A DNA stretch of 64,000 nucleotides from an uncultured Bacteroidia bacterium (lineage in GTDB: Bacteria; Bacteroidota; Bacteroidia; Bacteroidales; F082): contig CACYHP010000001.1 in assembly GCA_902774295.1 (NCBI GenBank), positions 682,001 to 746,000 on the forward strand. The letters run 5' to 3'. Below are positions 41,927 through 49,836 of this stretch, in pieces (position 1 is the first letter of the stretch; each line of letters opens with the position of its first letter). The notes below the pieces were generated by a model that was given only the letters and a program-made list of their open reading frames with translations, was not told the DNA's origin and did not search any database. The translations under genes and the position numbers were made by a program.

Positions 41927-42250
41927 ATGAATCTCGATTTTTTTAAAGAAGTGAACCTGGCTGTCACAGTGAGCGACACCGAGGGAAATGTTGTGTATCA
42001 GAACGATAGCTCTGTTGATGTCAATGGCGACGTGCGCGGCAAGAACATGATGGGCTGCCATAACGAACGCTCGCAGCAGATCATTCGTCACATGCTCGAA
42101 CATGCAGCAACTAACGTTTACACTATTTCTAAAAAAGGAAAAAAGAAACTGATTTATCAGACGCCTTGGTATGAAAACGGCGAAGTGAAAGGCCTCGTGG
42201 AGTTATCGCTAATAATTCCTGAGGAGATGCCGCATTATGATAGAGGATAA
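41927..42250 (+). CDS. Single-domain PAS-like protein
   Basis: A 107-residue soluble protein that is a lone PAS-type fold: VTVSDTEGNVVYQNDSSVDV opens the sheet, GKNMMGCHNERSQQIIRHML matches the helix with a conserved CH seen in some PAS sensors, and KGLVELSLIIPEEMPHYDRG closes it. No output domain is attached, so it would have to signal to or bind a partner. The CH motif hints at a ligand or metal, unproven. It has its own promoter and is monocistronic. A palindromic spacer (about 42250-42306) follows. Confidence 0.72.
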   Translation: MNLDFFKEVNLAVTVSDTEGNVVYQNDSSVDVNGDVRGKNMMGCHNERSQQIIRHMLEHAATNVYTISKKGKKKLIYQTPWYENGEVKGLVELSLIIPEEMPHYDRG

Positions 42251-42271
42251 AAGCCATTAGATATTAGCCAC

Positions 42272-42306
42272 TAGCCATTAGAAATTCTAAAAACTGCTAA
42301 TGGCTA
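42272..42306. terminator. TAGCCATTAG / CTAATGGCTA inverted repeat between convergent genes
   Basis: Perfect 10-base arms around a 15-base spacer. The right arm runs into the last codons of the sorting-domain gene at 42297 and changes its usual ending. More TAGCCATTAG copies stand just upstream (42251-42281) and near 62815. Confidence 0.5.
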
Positions 42307-43802
42307 TTTATCCATTTTCCTGATTCAGCTTCTTTGCCGTTGGCGATGACCTTCCAGATATAAGTCCCAGAAGGCAAATGGGACATATAGATGGTGGTGA
42401 TGTTATCTGTTATTTCTTGATTGTGAACAAGTTTTCCTGACAAATTATAAATTTCGATATGTGCATTCTGCAAAGCTGTACGGATATTAAGCACATCCTT
42501 ACCCGGATTAGGATAAGCTATGGCAACGGCGAAACCTGCATCGTGGGCTTCGTCAATGTTTAAAAATGTTTGTTTCGGAATTTTTATCAGGCAGTTCCCT
42601 GCTTCATTAGTGGCTTCAAGGATTTTATGGCAACTCACAAGGCAGCCACCTTCGGGACAGGCACCAAGTGATTTGATCATATAAACGTAGTCATCCACAT
42701 GGTAGATTTCGCCCAGTTTGTTCAGGTTCTCGTCCAAACAGGCGATGTACAGGTTGCGGTTGAAGAACTCGTTAACCCTATCCATTTCGCCTGCCATATA
42801 AACACGATTTTCATTGTCGAAGCCGATGGATTGCCGGATACCTCCATTGTCCTCACCTTGAGTCGTAAGTCCCCAAGTGTAATTCGTTTGGCGGAAGTTT
42901 TCAGCATCAAACACGCTCATCATAATGTCTTCAACTATCTCGGGATTGCCTCCATAAGCGGGATAATTGATGGTGTTTATAGAGTATGTCTTGCCATTGG
43001 CAGGATTGGTTTTGAGATAGGCAAAACGGCAGCACTGGTAAGGCCATGACAATTCTTCTACGTTTTCTTTGACGGCGATAGTATTCAAATCGGCATCCAA
43101 AGTGTGACAATCCAATTTGGGCGAACCGTTGTTCCTAAGAATGATGCGACATCCCAACGAATCAGGTGCCGGAAGCGTGTGATGGCGGTCTTGTCCACGC
43201 AAGCCTTCCCTCAATCGCTGGCCAACAAGTTGTCCTTCGGCATCGAATTTTAAGAACAGTATGGCTTCGGTGCCGTTAAGATGGTATTGACTGTGAGGTG
43301 GATAAGTGATAATAACGTTGCCGTCTTTATTTACGACTACGCCAGTATTATAAGGATAGAAAGTTCTATCGCTGTCATAGTAATCGTCGGTTTCCCAATC
43401 CAATTGAAGGACTGAGAATGAAAGGTCGTCATTCAAATTTACCCGATAGAAAGTGGCGATGTCGGCTACTCTTTTTGCGTAACATAGCATCAAATTACCA
43501 TTAGGAAGTCGTTGCAACGGGCTAATCCAAACGACCTCTGCGTTGTATTCTTCTCCAGAAAACAGCTGCTGCGAAGCCAGTTCCTCGCCTTCGTCGGTCA
43601 TCCTCACGAATTGGATTTCTGTAACATTGGAGTTTTGATCAACGATGGTCTTGTTGGCGACGAAGGTGTGTTCGTCCTCGAACATTATGCTATAAATCCA
43701 CGAATCGGGAGAGTTTACAATTTCAATGAGTTCTTGAGCTTGTGCGCTAATGCTTCCAACGAACAGGATGGTGAGCAATGTAAAAAATCTGAATGTTTTC
43801 AT
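42297..43802 (-). CDS. Secreted protein with type IX sorting domain (cargo paralogue 1)
   Basis: A 501-residue secreted or surface protein. Signal peptide MKTFRFFTLLTILFVGSISA; the mature part is made of beta-rich units that look like a WD/Kelch-style propeller (for example NVTEIQFVRMTDEGEELASQ, IGFDNENRVYMAGEMDRVNE). The C-terminal type A sorting domain reads YPNPGKDVLNIRTALQ to SGTYIWKVIANGKEAESGKW. The last residues NSH differ from KQ or KE in the paralogues because a palindrome overlaps the stop. Function unknown; exported through SprA. It has its own -7 box (TAGTTTTGC, minus strand, 43830-43838). Confidence 0.85.
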   Translation of the reverse strand: MKTFRFFTLLTILFVGSISAQAQELIEIVNSPDSWIYSIMFEDEHTFVANKTIVDQNSNVTEIQFVRMTDEGEELASQQLFSGEEYNAEVVWISPLQRLPNGNLMLCYAKRVADIATFYRVNLNDDLSFSVLQLDWETDDYYDSDRTFYPYNTGVVVNKDGNVIITYPPHSQYHLNGTEAILFLKFDAEGQLVGQRLREGLRGQDRHHTLPAPDSLGCRIILRNNGSPKLDCHTLDADLNTIAVKENVEELSWPYQCCRFAYLKTNPANGKTYSINTINYPAYGGNPEIVEDIMMSVFDAENFRQTNYTWGLTTQGEDNGGIRQSIGFDNENRVYMAGEMDRVNEFFNRNLYIACLDENLNKLGEIYHVDDYVYMIKSLGACPEGGCLVSCHKILEATNEAGNCLIKIPKQTFLNIDEAHDAGFAVAIAYPNPGKDVLNIRTALQNAHIEIYNLSGKLVHNQEITDNITTIYMSHLPSGTYIWKVIANGKEAESGKWINSH

Positions 43803-43956
43803 TTTTTGCTTTATAAAAAGGTTAACATTGCAAAACTATAATAAAATTTAGCGTAAAAACAAAGTGGAACCCTTCTATTCAGGTTTTTAATAACAATATA
43901 ATGATAAATCGCTGAATAACAATAATTTATAAGAACACAGATTCAGCTTTTTCTTG
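43803..43956. other. Intergenic region with a promoter box and weak inverted repeat
   Basis: Holds the -7 box TAGTTTTGC (minus strand, 43830-43838) for the cargo gene at 42297-43802. GCTGAAT (43911) and ATTCAGC (43941) could form a long-loop hairpin after the regulator gene, but no good T-tract follows on the minus strand. Confidence 0.45.
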
Positions 43957-45237
43957 TCAGAGAATTTCAGAAATCGGTGTTTGCCCTGCCTTTTTTCGGA
44001 CGTTTGAGCGGTATTTCATTGCTGTGTTTTCGGTGAGTCCTAAAAGATCGGCGGTTTCTTTCGCACGGAAATGCAGGAACGAAAGAACAGCAACATTGAC
44101 TTCCATATCACTCAAGTCAGGATGAGCGGCTTTCAATCTTGCTACAGCTCCAGGATATGTCCTTTCAAATTCGTCAAAGATTTGTTTCGTCCGATTATCC
44201 TGATTGCTTTTGTAAAACGCGAAAACACAGTTGATTAACGTTTGCTGCTGTGAGTTTTTTATCTTTAATAACTCTATGCCCTTTTTTCTTCGATATCTGA
44301 GAACTATCAGCAGACACACGAAAACAACCACTACCACAACGGCAACCAGAAATAATACAAAAATACGTTTTGGCATTTGTGCCATCTGTAATTTGTTGAT
44401 TTCCAGCATGGCATTATGCAAAAGTTCTTCGCGCTCAACTTCGTCTGAATATTCACCGTTTTCGTAACGGCTAAGGTAATAGTTTGCAAGACCGTTATTT
44501 ATATAAAGAAGCTCACCTTTTTCACCTATGATTTCAGCATCGTGCATGGCGTTGTCAAAACAGACAAACGCGCTGTCGTATTCTTTGATAGCAAGATAAC
44601 TGTTGCCAAGGCAATATGACGACATCATGTGAAGTCTGTATCGTTGTTTTTCAGCGTAGTAAATTTCCGAAATCTTCAGATGAGTTATGCTTTCACGCCA
44701 ATTGCCCATTTCACCATACAGCATTCCAAGCCGTTGATGCACAACATATTTTATCCTGTCAATTTCATTTTGTACGTCGGTTGGCGTTTGGGAATAAGAC
44801 ACCAGACGTTCATCAACATTATGACATTGTTCGATGCTTTGCGACGCTTTCAATTCCCAGTTGAGAGCATCATCCAAACCTTGTCTTGTCACTTGGGCGT
44901 ACCTGGCGAGATACATGCAGGTAACAGCTTCGAAATACTTGTCATCTCCTCCAACATAGTAATTTTCAGCGACTTTCAGTAATGAATCCATCTCGTTATT
45001 ATGCTGGAAATGAACATCATAAACCTTAGCGCGAAGCAAACAATAATGTGCCTGTTCTTTTTCAGACAATGAAGAAACGTTGTAATTATCAAGTATTCTC
45101 AACGCCTTACCCGGATTTGTCTGATAGAAACCTTCGACTTCGTAGAGCATATCTTCCGAAGATGTAGGAGCAGTTTGTGTGCAGGAGGCGAGGAGCAGCA
45201 AGCAGAGTAATGGTAATATCAAATTTAGTTTTTTCAT
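43957..45237 (-). CDS. Lipoprotein-type TPR transmembrane regulator with HTH domain (1)
   Basis: About 426 residues. I start at ATG 45237 because it opens a lipoprotein signal peptide, MKKLNLILPLLCLLLLASC. Then come TPR-like helices (about 30-280: LYEVEGFYQTNPGKALRILD, HYCLLRAKVYDVHF), a transmembrane helix (RIFVLFLVAVVVVVVFVCLL, near 300-325) and a cytoplasmic C-terminal LuxR-like helix-turn-helix (AVLSFLHFRAKETADLLGLT then ENTAMKYRSNVRKKAG). The sensor part would be periplasmic and the DNA-binding part cytoplasmic. A paralogue lies at 53242-54669, on the other side of the secreted-protein cluster. It starts only four bases after hipA. Confidence 0.85.
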   Translation of the reverse strand: MKKLNLILPLLCLLLLASCTQTAPTSSEDMLYEVEGFYQTNPGKALRILDNYNVSSLSEKEQAHYCLLRAKVYDVHFQHNNEMDSLLKVAENYYVGGDDKYFEAVTCMYLARYAQVTRQGLDDALNWELKASQSIEQCHNVDERLVSYSQTPTDVQNEIDRIKYVVHQRLGMLYGEMGNWRESITHLKISEIYYAEKQRYRLHMMSSYCLGNSYLAIKEYDSAFVCFDNAMHDAEIIGEKGELLYINNGLANYYLSRYENGEYSDEVEREELLHNAMLEINKLQMAQMPKRIFVLFLVAVVVVVVFVCLLIVLRYRRKKGIELLKIKNSQQQTLINCVFAFYKSNQDNRTKQIFDEFERTYPGAVARLKAAHPDLSDMEVNVAVLSFLHFRAKETADLLGLTENTAMKYRSNVRKKAGQTPISEIL

Positions 45238-45241
45238 AATA

Positions 45242-46318
45242 TTAGATAGCACACTTCTTGATTTCCTCAAAAACATCTTCAGCTTCATCCTTGGGCAATC
45301 CGAATTTTACGGCAAGTTTTACGGCATCTGCTTTGCTTGGGTTTTGATAATTGCCGTTTACCGAAAGGCTGTGATATCCACCCACGCCTTCGCAGGGTAA
45401 CACGTCGTATGCCGGAGCCAGTTGCCAGATATCATTTCGGCGGATGAAGGCAAAATTCTTAACATGATCATCGCAATTGCCGATGATAAGGTTGAACGCC
45501 ATCAAGCGGAACACTTTCCACAACTCCTTGACGGAATGCGTCAGTTGGCTGCAAGCCCAAAACAGATGTCCGTAATCAGCAGATGGCAGATGATAGTCGA
45601 TGTTCATTAGTGCTGATAAACTGATGACATGCAACTTTCCTCCGTCTTCTGTACGGTCGAAACGTTTTGAGCCAAAGTATTTCCCATCAAAAAGGCGTGT
45701 TTCTGCCATCTCTATGCCACATTCTCTGGCACGCAAAGAGGTCTCATATTCAATTTTTCCCACTTCAGGCGGATCAGTGCGGTCGCGAAACTTCACCAGC
45801 CACTCGGCACCGTCATAATGTACAAACACCTTTGGCCTTGTGCCGCCCGACGAGCCACCGCGGCGCCAAGCCTTGTCGAGATCGTCTGAATAATCGGTAT
45901 TCAATACACGCTGCGACTCCTCGGCCAAACGGTCAAGATCAATGATGTCCTGCTCATCAACAGTGCTTAAATCAGGATGATATTCCAATGCGCCACGTCC
46001 ACGACTGCCGACAAACATCAGTTGCTCCAGCAAGTTCAACGATGCCAACGACTTGCCTTGTGCTCTCAAAAAACGGTCGAGTACCAAGGCGCTCCATCCG
46101 TCAGGCAAACTGTCGTCAAACACTCCGAAGTTACCGTCAAAAGGTTTTGCATCGGCTGTAAACAGTTTTGATTCCAAAGGCAGGTGAAAAGGGGAGATGG
46201 AGTATCCGTTTCGAATCCATTCTGCGTCGTATTCGAACATGGCACAGCCGTTTTTGCCCAAGGCTATCCGTCCGACTTTACGCGAACCTATCATTACTTC
46301 AACAATCTTGTCATTCAT
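45242..46318 (-). CDS. HipA-like serine/threonine kinase toxin
   Basis: About 358 residues, beginning MNDKIVEVMIGSRKVGRIAL. HipA toxins phosphorylate targets such as glutamyl-tRNA synthetase and slow growth. Kinase features are present: the glycine-rich SSGGTRPKVFV loop, KYFGSKRFDR, the catalytic loop GNCDDHVKNFAF and the metal-binding APAYDV. The ATG at 46318 overlaps the antitoxin stop by eight bases (ATGAATGA); an earlier in-frame start would lie inside the antitoxin gene. The regulator gene follows four bases later, so toxin, antitoxin and regulator may share one transcript. Confidence 0.9.
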   Translation of the reverse strand: MNDKIVEVMIGSRKVGRIALGKNGCAMFEYDAEWIRNGYSISPFHLPLESKLFTADAKPFDGNFGVFDDSLPDGWSALVLDRFLRAQGKSLASLNLLEQLMFVGSRGRGALEYHPDLSTVDEQDIIDLDRLAEESQRVLNTDYSDDLDKAWRRGGSSGGTRPKVFVHYDGAEWLVKFRDRTDPPEVGKIEYETSLRARECGIEMAETRLFDGKYFGSKRFDRTEDGGKLHVISLSALMNIDYHLPSADYGHLFWACSQLTHSVKELWKVFRLMAFNLIIGNCDDHVKNFAFIRRNDIWQLAPAYDVLPCEGVGGYHSLSVNGNYQNPSKADAVKLAVKFGLPKDEAEDVFEEIKKCAI

Positions 46319-46637
46319 TGCGTTTCCCCCTCTTTCTGTCTTTTTGGTTGGCCTCAAGAGCCTCATTCATGGAGGCGTATTTAGGTGATTCAAACAAATG
46401 GTCGAAATCATTCAATGCGTCCAAAGCGTAGGCTATGTGGAGCAAACCGTCCAACGAAATCATGCCTGTTCGTTCAAAACGGCGATAAGTCGCCAATGGC
46501 AATCCTGAGCGAACAGAAATACCTTCCTGTGTCAAATTCATCTCCAACCGGCGTGTCTTTACCCGTTCTGCCAAAGCCTTTGCCTTGCCTTCTGGCGAAA
46601 CTATGTCAAATGGCAGCATTTTATCACTTAAATCCAT
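46311..46637 (-). CDS. HipB-like helix-turn-helix antitoxin
   Basis: A 108-residue DNA-binding protein with a central Xre/Cro-type helix-turn-helix (RVKTRRLEMNLTQEGISVRS and LPLATYRRFERTGM, about 27-65) and a charged C-terminal tail (NQKDRKRGKRNE). HipB antitoxins bind HipA and repress their own promoter. It precedes hipA and overlaps it by eight bases. A 22-bp inverted repeat lies between the gene and its -7 box and is the likely operator. Confidence 0.88.
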   Translation of the reverse strand: MDLSDKMLPFDIVSPEGKAKALAERVKTRRLEMNLTQEGISVRSGLPLATYRRFERTGMISLDGLLHIAYALDALNDFDHLFESPKYASMNEALEANQKDRKRGKRNE

Positions 46638-46648
46638 AATTATCTATT

Positions 46649-46679
46649 AACTGATTAAATAATATCAGTTGCAAAGATA
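46649..46679 (-). promoter_or_regulatory. hipBA promoter with likely HipB operator
   Basis: -7 box TATCTTTGC (minus strand, 46671-46679) directly abuts an inverted repeat AACTGAT / ATCAGTT (46649-46670, eight-base AT centre) that covers the expected transcription start. This layout fits autorepression by HipB. Confidence 0.65.
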
Positions 46680-46688
46680 CAAAATTTT

Positions 46689-48296
46689 TTAATACGAGAC
46701 TAAAAATTTCGTTGTTCGACCGCCAATTGTGATAAAATAAATGCCCATTGGCAGCTCTGAAAAATCAATTTGGCGCGATTCTGAATCAATTCTGCCTTTC
46801 ATCAGGATATGACCTGTTACGTCGATGATTCGATATTCGGTTGGATATTGATAATCACCAAAAACATAGTTTTTGTTCAACCCATAGTTTTCTGAAACCA
46901 GTTGGACATCATGAAACAGAGTCTCGCGGTCGGCTACTGTCAGCGTGAAGGTTTTGGGGCGATATCCCTCGCAAGAAAATGTCACATCGTATGTGCCGCC
47001 TTTGATAGGTCGATGGTAGTCGCCTGCGGGCAAGTGGCTGCTGACCTCTGATCCATGATGGTCGTGACCTTCAATGAATACTGTCGCTTCCAAAGGTTCG
47101 CCTGTAATCGAGTCGGTGACGGTGCCGTGAATTCCGAAAAGGCTCTGCTCCATGTAACACAGCATACTCTCGTGGTTATAAGTCCAATATATCGGCATCT
47201 GCGACGGGTCGGGCGTATGAGAGAACGAGCACTCGATAGTCACCTCACGGCACTGGGCGTAATAGTTCATGTAATCCTGCCTACTGCCATAGATAGGGAA
47301 CCACACATAACCGTTGACGATACCGTTGTTGTAGTCGCTCATATATACCGGGTCGTGTTGGTGTGTCAAGTCGGCGTATTCGTGACACACCAGCTGCCAC
47401 CAAGCATCGTCGGGGTGATGCGGCTGGTAGGTGTCCCAAGGATAGTTCATCACCTCGGCACCGCCATGATAGTTGGCAGCCATCGTAAAAGGATATTGCT
47501 CAGCCAGCTCCATCATCCAAAGAGTTTCAGGCTGGTATTCGTAGCCATCTGGATGCGGACCGTTATCGAAATCCGGATAGTTACGGTTCAAGTCAACATC
47601 GTTGGCGTTGCGGCGTCTGGCGCCACTCACGGTGTTGTTTCCACCATAATAAGTTCCATCTGGATTGGTGCAAGGTGAAATGAAGATGTCGAGATTTTCT
47701 ATCAGATTCAAAATCCGCGGGTCGTCGCTGGTGCAAAACTCATCGATAAGGCGAAGCATCAGCATCATGCCAGTCAGCTCGTCGCCGTGCATGGTGGAGG
47801 TGTAAAGAAACTTCGGTTTGCCGTCCGGCTCGCCGTTGTTGATGCGGCAAAACATCAGCTTGCGTCCGCTTGCAAGAGTGCCCAGTTCCAAATAAGAGCA
47901 TCTTTCGGGATAATCATTGGCATACTGCTGCATCATATCCTGATAAGCATTGTAGGTCGGATAAGCGTCCCAGTCGTAGGCTTCGCGGTTGGAGCCGTCC
48001 CACATGGCATAATCCTGTTCCATTGAAGGAGGAGTGAGCAACGTAGGATGATAACCTTTTGCCAAAAGCTGCTGATATTGCTCAGCGTTTGCGTAGCAAA
48101 TCAGGTTTAGTCCATCCAGCCTGTCGATGGAGCAGAGGCGAGTCAGCCGAGCGACCTCTTCGGGTTGTTGAATCCCGATGGAGAAATAATATTCCCCACG
48201 TGCGGCCATAAGTGCCTCGAGGTCGGATTGGGCTTGTGTTGCTATTACTCCAGACATCAGGAGCGCAATCAGGGTGAAAATTTTCGTTGCTTTCAT
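46689..48296 (-). CDS. Secreted M14-family zinc carboxypeptidase with type IX sorting domain
   Basis: A 535-residue secreted metallopeptidase: signal peptide MKATKIFTLIALLMSGVIAT, M14 domain (about 110-385) and a carboxypeptidase regulatory-like domain (about 390-460, FGIHGTVTDSITGEPLEATV). Zinc ligands are His in TSTMHGDELTG (His and Glu near 168-171) and the later His in NYHGGAEVMNY (near 276). The catalytic Glu is in VTIECSFSH (near 352). A divergent sorting domain ends the protein (YRIIDVTGHI to GIYFITIGGRTTKFLVSY). It is the last gene of a cargo operon. It may trim peptides at the cell surface. Confidence 0.92.
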   Translation of the reverse strand: MKATKIFTLIALLMSGVIATQAQSDLEALMAARGEYYFSIGIQQPEEVARLTRLCSIDRLDGLNLICYANAEQYQQLLAKGYHPTLLTPPSMEQDYAMWDGSNREAYDWDAYPTYNAYQDMMQQYANDYPERCSYLELGTLASGRKLMFCRINNGEPDGKPKFLYTSTMHGDELTGMMLMLRLIDEFCTSDDPRILNLIENLDIFISPCTNPDGTYYGGNNTVSGARRRNANDVDLNRNYPDFDNGPHPDGYEYQPETLWMMELAEQYPFTMAANYHGGAEVMNYPWDTYQPHHPDDAWWQLVCHEYADLTHQHDPVYMSDYNNGIVNGYVWFPIYGSRQDYMNYYAQCREVTIECSFSHTPDPSQMPIYWTYNHESMLCYMEQSLFGIHGTVTDSITGEPLEATVFIEGHDHHGSEVSSHLPAGDYHRPIKGGTYDVTFSCEGYRPKTFTLTVADRETLFHDVQLVSENYGLNKNYVFGDYQYPTEYRIIDVTGHILMKGRIDSESRQIDFSELPMGIYFITIGGRTTKFLVSY

Positions 48297-48300
48297 ATTA

Positions 48301-49815
48301 TTATTGTTTTATCCATTTTCCACTTTCCGCTTCTTTGCCGTTGGCCATCACCTTCCAGATATAAGTCCCAGAAGGCCAATAGGATGTATTTATTGAAGTG
48401 ACGTTTTCTAAAAGTTCTAGATTGAGGACGAGATGTCCTAGAGAATTATAAACTTCCACTCGGGCGTTTTGCAAAGCGGTGCGGATGTTTAAAATATCCT
48501 TTCCCGGATTGGGATAAGCCACCGCCTTAGCAAAACCATTGGAATGGGCTTCTTCGATGTCCAAGAGGTCGGACAATGTGACTTTGTGAATGTATCCTTC
48601 GTATGAATAGAAACTGGAACTGCTTACCAAACAACCGCCCTCGGGCAAGGCTACAAGCCCCATCGCCGCCAAGGGCGTACCGGGTTCTTTGATGTAAATC
48701 TCTCCGATTTTGTTCAAGTCCTCGTCCATGCAGGCAATGTAAAGAAACTCATAGTCCACGTCTCCAAGCATATACACGTTGTCATCCGAGTCGAAATCGA
48801 TGGAATGTTCGAATCCTCCGTCGAAACGTTCGTTGCTATGTTTCGCCCAAGCGTAATTCGTTTGGAACATGTTTTCGTCGTAAACGCCCATCAATAGGTC
48901 TTTTTCTATTTCGGGATTGCCATTGTAGGCAGGAAAGGAAAAAGAATTGACGGAATACGAACGGCCATTGTGGGGATTGACCCGATAATAGGCCATACTA
49001 CCGCATAAGAAAGGGAAAGAAAGCGTGTCGGTATTCTTTATGGAATCAACGACGTTGAGGTGCTCATCCATTGTGAAGCAAGTATAGACGAGTGGCCCCG
49101 GAGGGTTATATGGTCCCCATACATAGTTTCGTCCCGTAATGAAGCGACATCCGGTCGAATCAGGCGTTGGGATAAGTTTGTGGAAATACGTTTCTTCGTA
49201 AACAAGGCCACCGCTCACTTGTCCTCCGTAGCATTTCATCTTACGTTCTGCAAGGATTGCTCCATCGTCAGCAAACCTGACGATATGGACGCTATCCAAG
49301 AACCTGTCATTATATGATAGGAGCACATCTCCGTCCTTGACCACAAATGTTTTCACGCCGTTCCTATCCTGAGTTTGGACGGGAAAGTCGAGGCCATACC
49401 ATTGGAAATCCTGATATACCAAGTCCATGTCCTCGGTGACAGTGATTTTATGGAAAGTCGCCGTGTCGGTTCCCAATCGTGTTGACACATAATAAAGACC
49501 GACATTTCCGTTTAGCTCACTGTACAACTCCACGTCATGGATTCGCATGGTGCTTAGCTCCTCATCGCTCCATGGTATTACGGAACCCAAAAACTGTCCG
49601 TCGGTTGAATATCTGTTGACAGAATAACGGCTTGTTGTGGAATTTGAGATTTTGAAAACTGTGATTTCGTTTTCGTTTGAATACATCATATTATACGGAA
49701 TACTATTTGGAGTCTGTATGATTTGCTCAATATTCGTTGCTTTTTGGGCAAAGGTACTATGCCAAACAACGAGCATTGCAAAGGAGAGAATCACATATTT
49801 GAGATACTTTTTCAT
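48301..49815 (-). CDS. Secreted protein with type IX sorting domain (cargo paralogue 2)
   Basis: About 504 residues, starting at ATG 49815 (MKKYLKYVILSFAMLVVWHS); a GTG two codons upstream is less likely. A paralogue of the proteins at 42297 and 49837: beta-rich repeats (for example VELYSELNGNVGLYYVSTRL, IDFDSDDNVYMLGDVDYEFL) and a C-terminal sorting domain whose last 70 residues (YPNPGKDILNIRTALQ to AESGKWIKQ) are nearly those of its neighbours. It is in the cargo operon between the M14 peptidase and paralogue 3. No enzyme motif is seen; perhaps a binding or adhesin-like propeller. Confidence 0.85.
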   Translation of the reverse strand: MKKYLKYVILSFAMLVVWHSTFAQKATNIEQIIQTPNSIPYNMMYSNENEITVFKISNSTTSRYSVNRYSTDGQFLGSVIPWSDEELSTMRIHDVELYSELNGNVGLYYVSTRLGTDTATFHKITVTEDMDLVYQDFQWYGLDFPVQTQDRNGVKTFVVKDGDVLLSYNDRFLDSVHIVRFADDGAILAERKMKCYGGQVSGGLVYEETYFHKLIPTPDSTGCRFITGRNYVWGPYNPPGPLVYTCFTMDEHLNVVDSIKNTDTLSFPFLCGSMAYYRVNPHNGRSYSVNSFSFPAYNGNPEIEKDLLMGVYDENMFQTNYAWAKHSNERFDGGFEHSIDFDSDDNVYMLGDVDYEFLYIACMDEDLNKIGEIYIKEPGTPLAAMGLVALPEGGCLVSSSSFYSYEGYIHKVTLSDLLDIEEAHSNGFAKAVAYPNPGKDILNIRTALQNARVEVYNSLGHLVLNLELLENVTSINTSYWPSGTYIWKVMANGKEAESGKWIKQ

Positions 49816-49836
49816 TGTCACAGGGATTTAGTGTTG

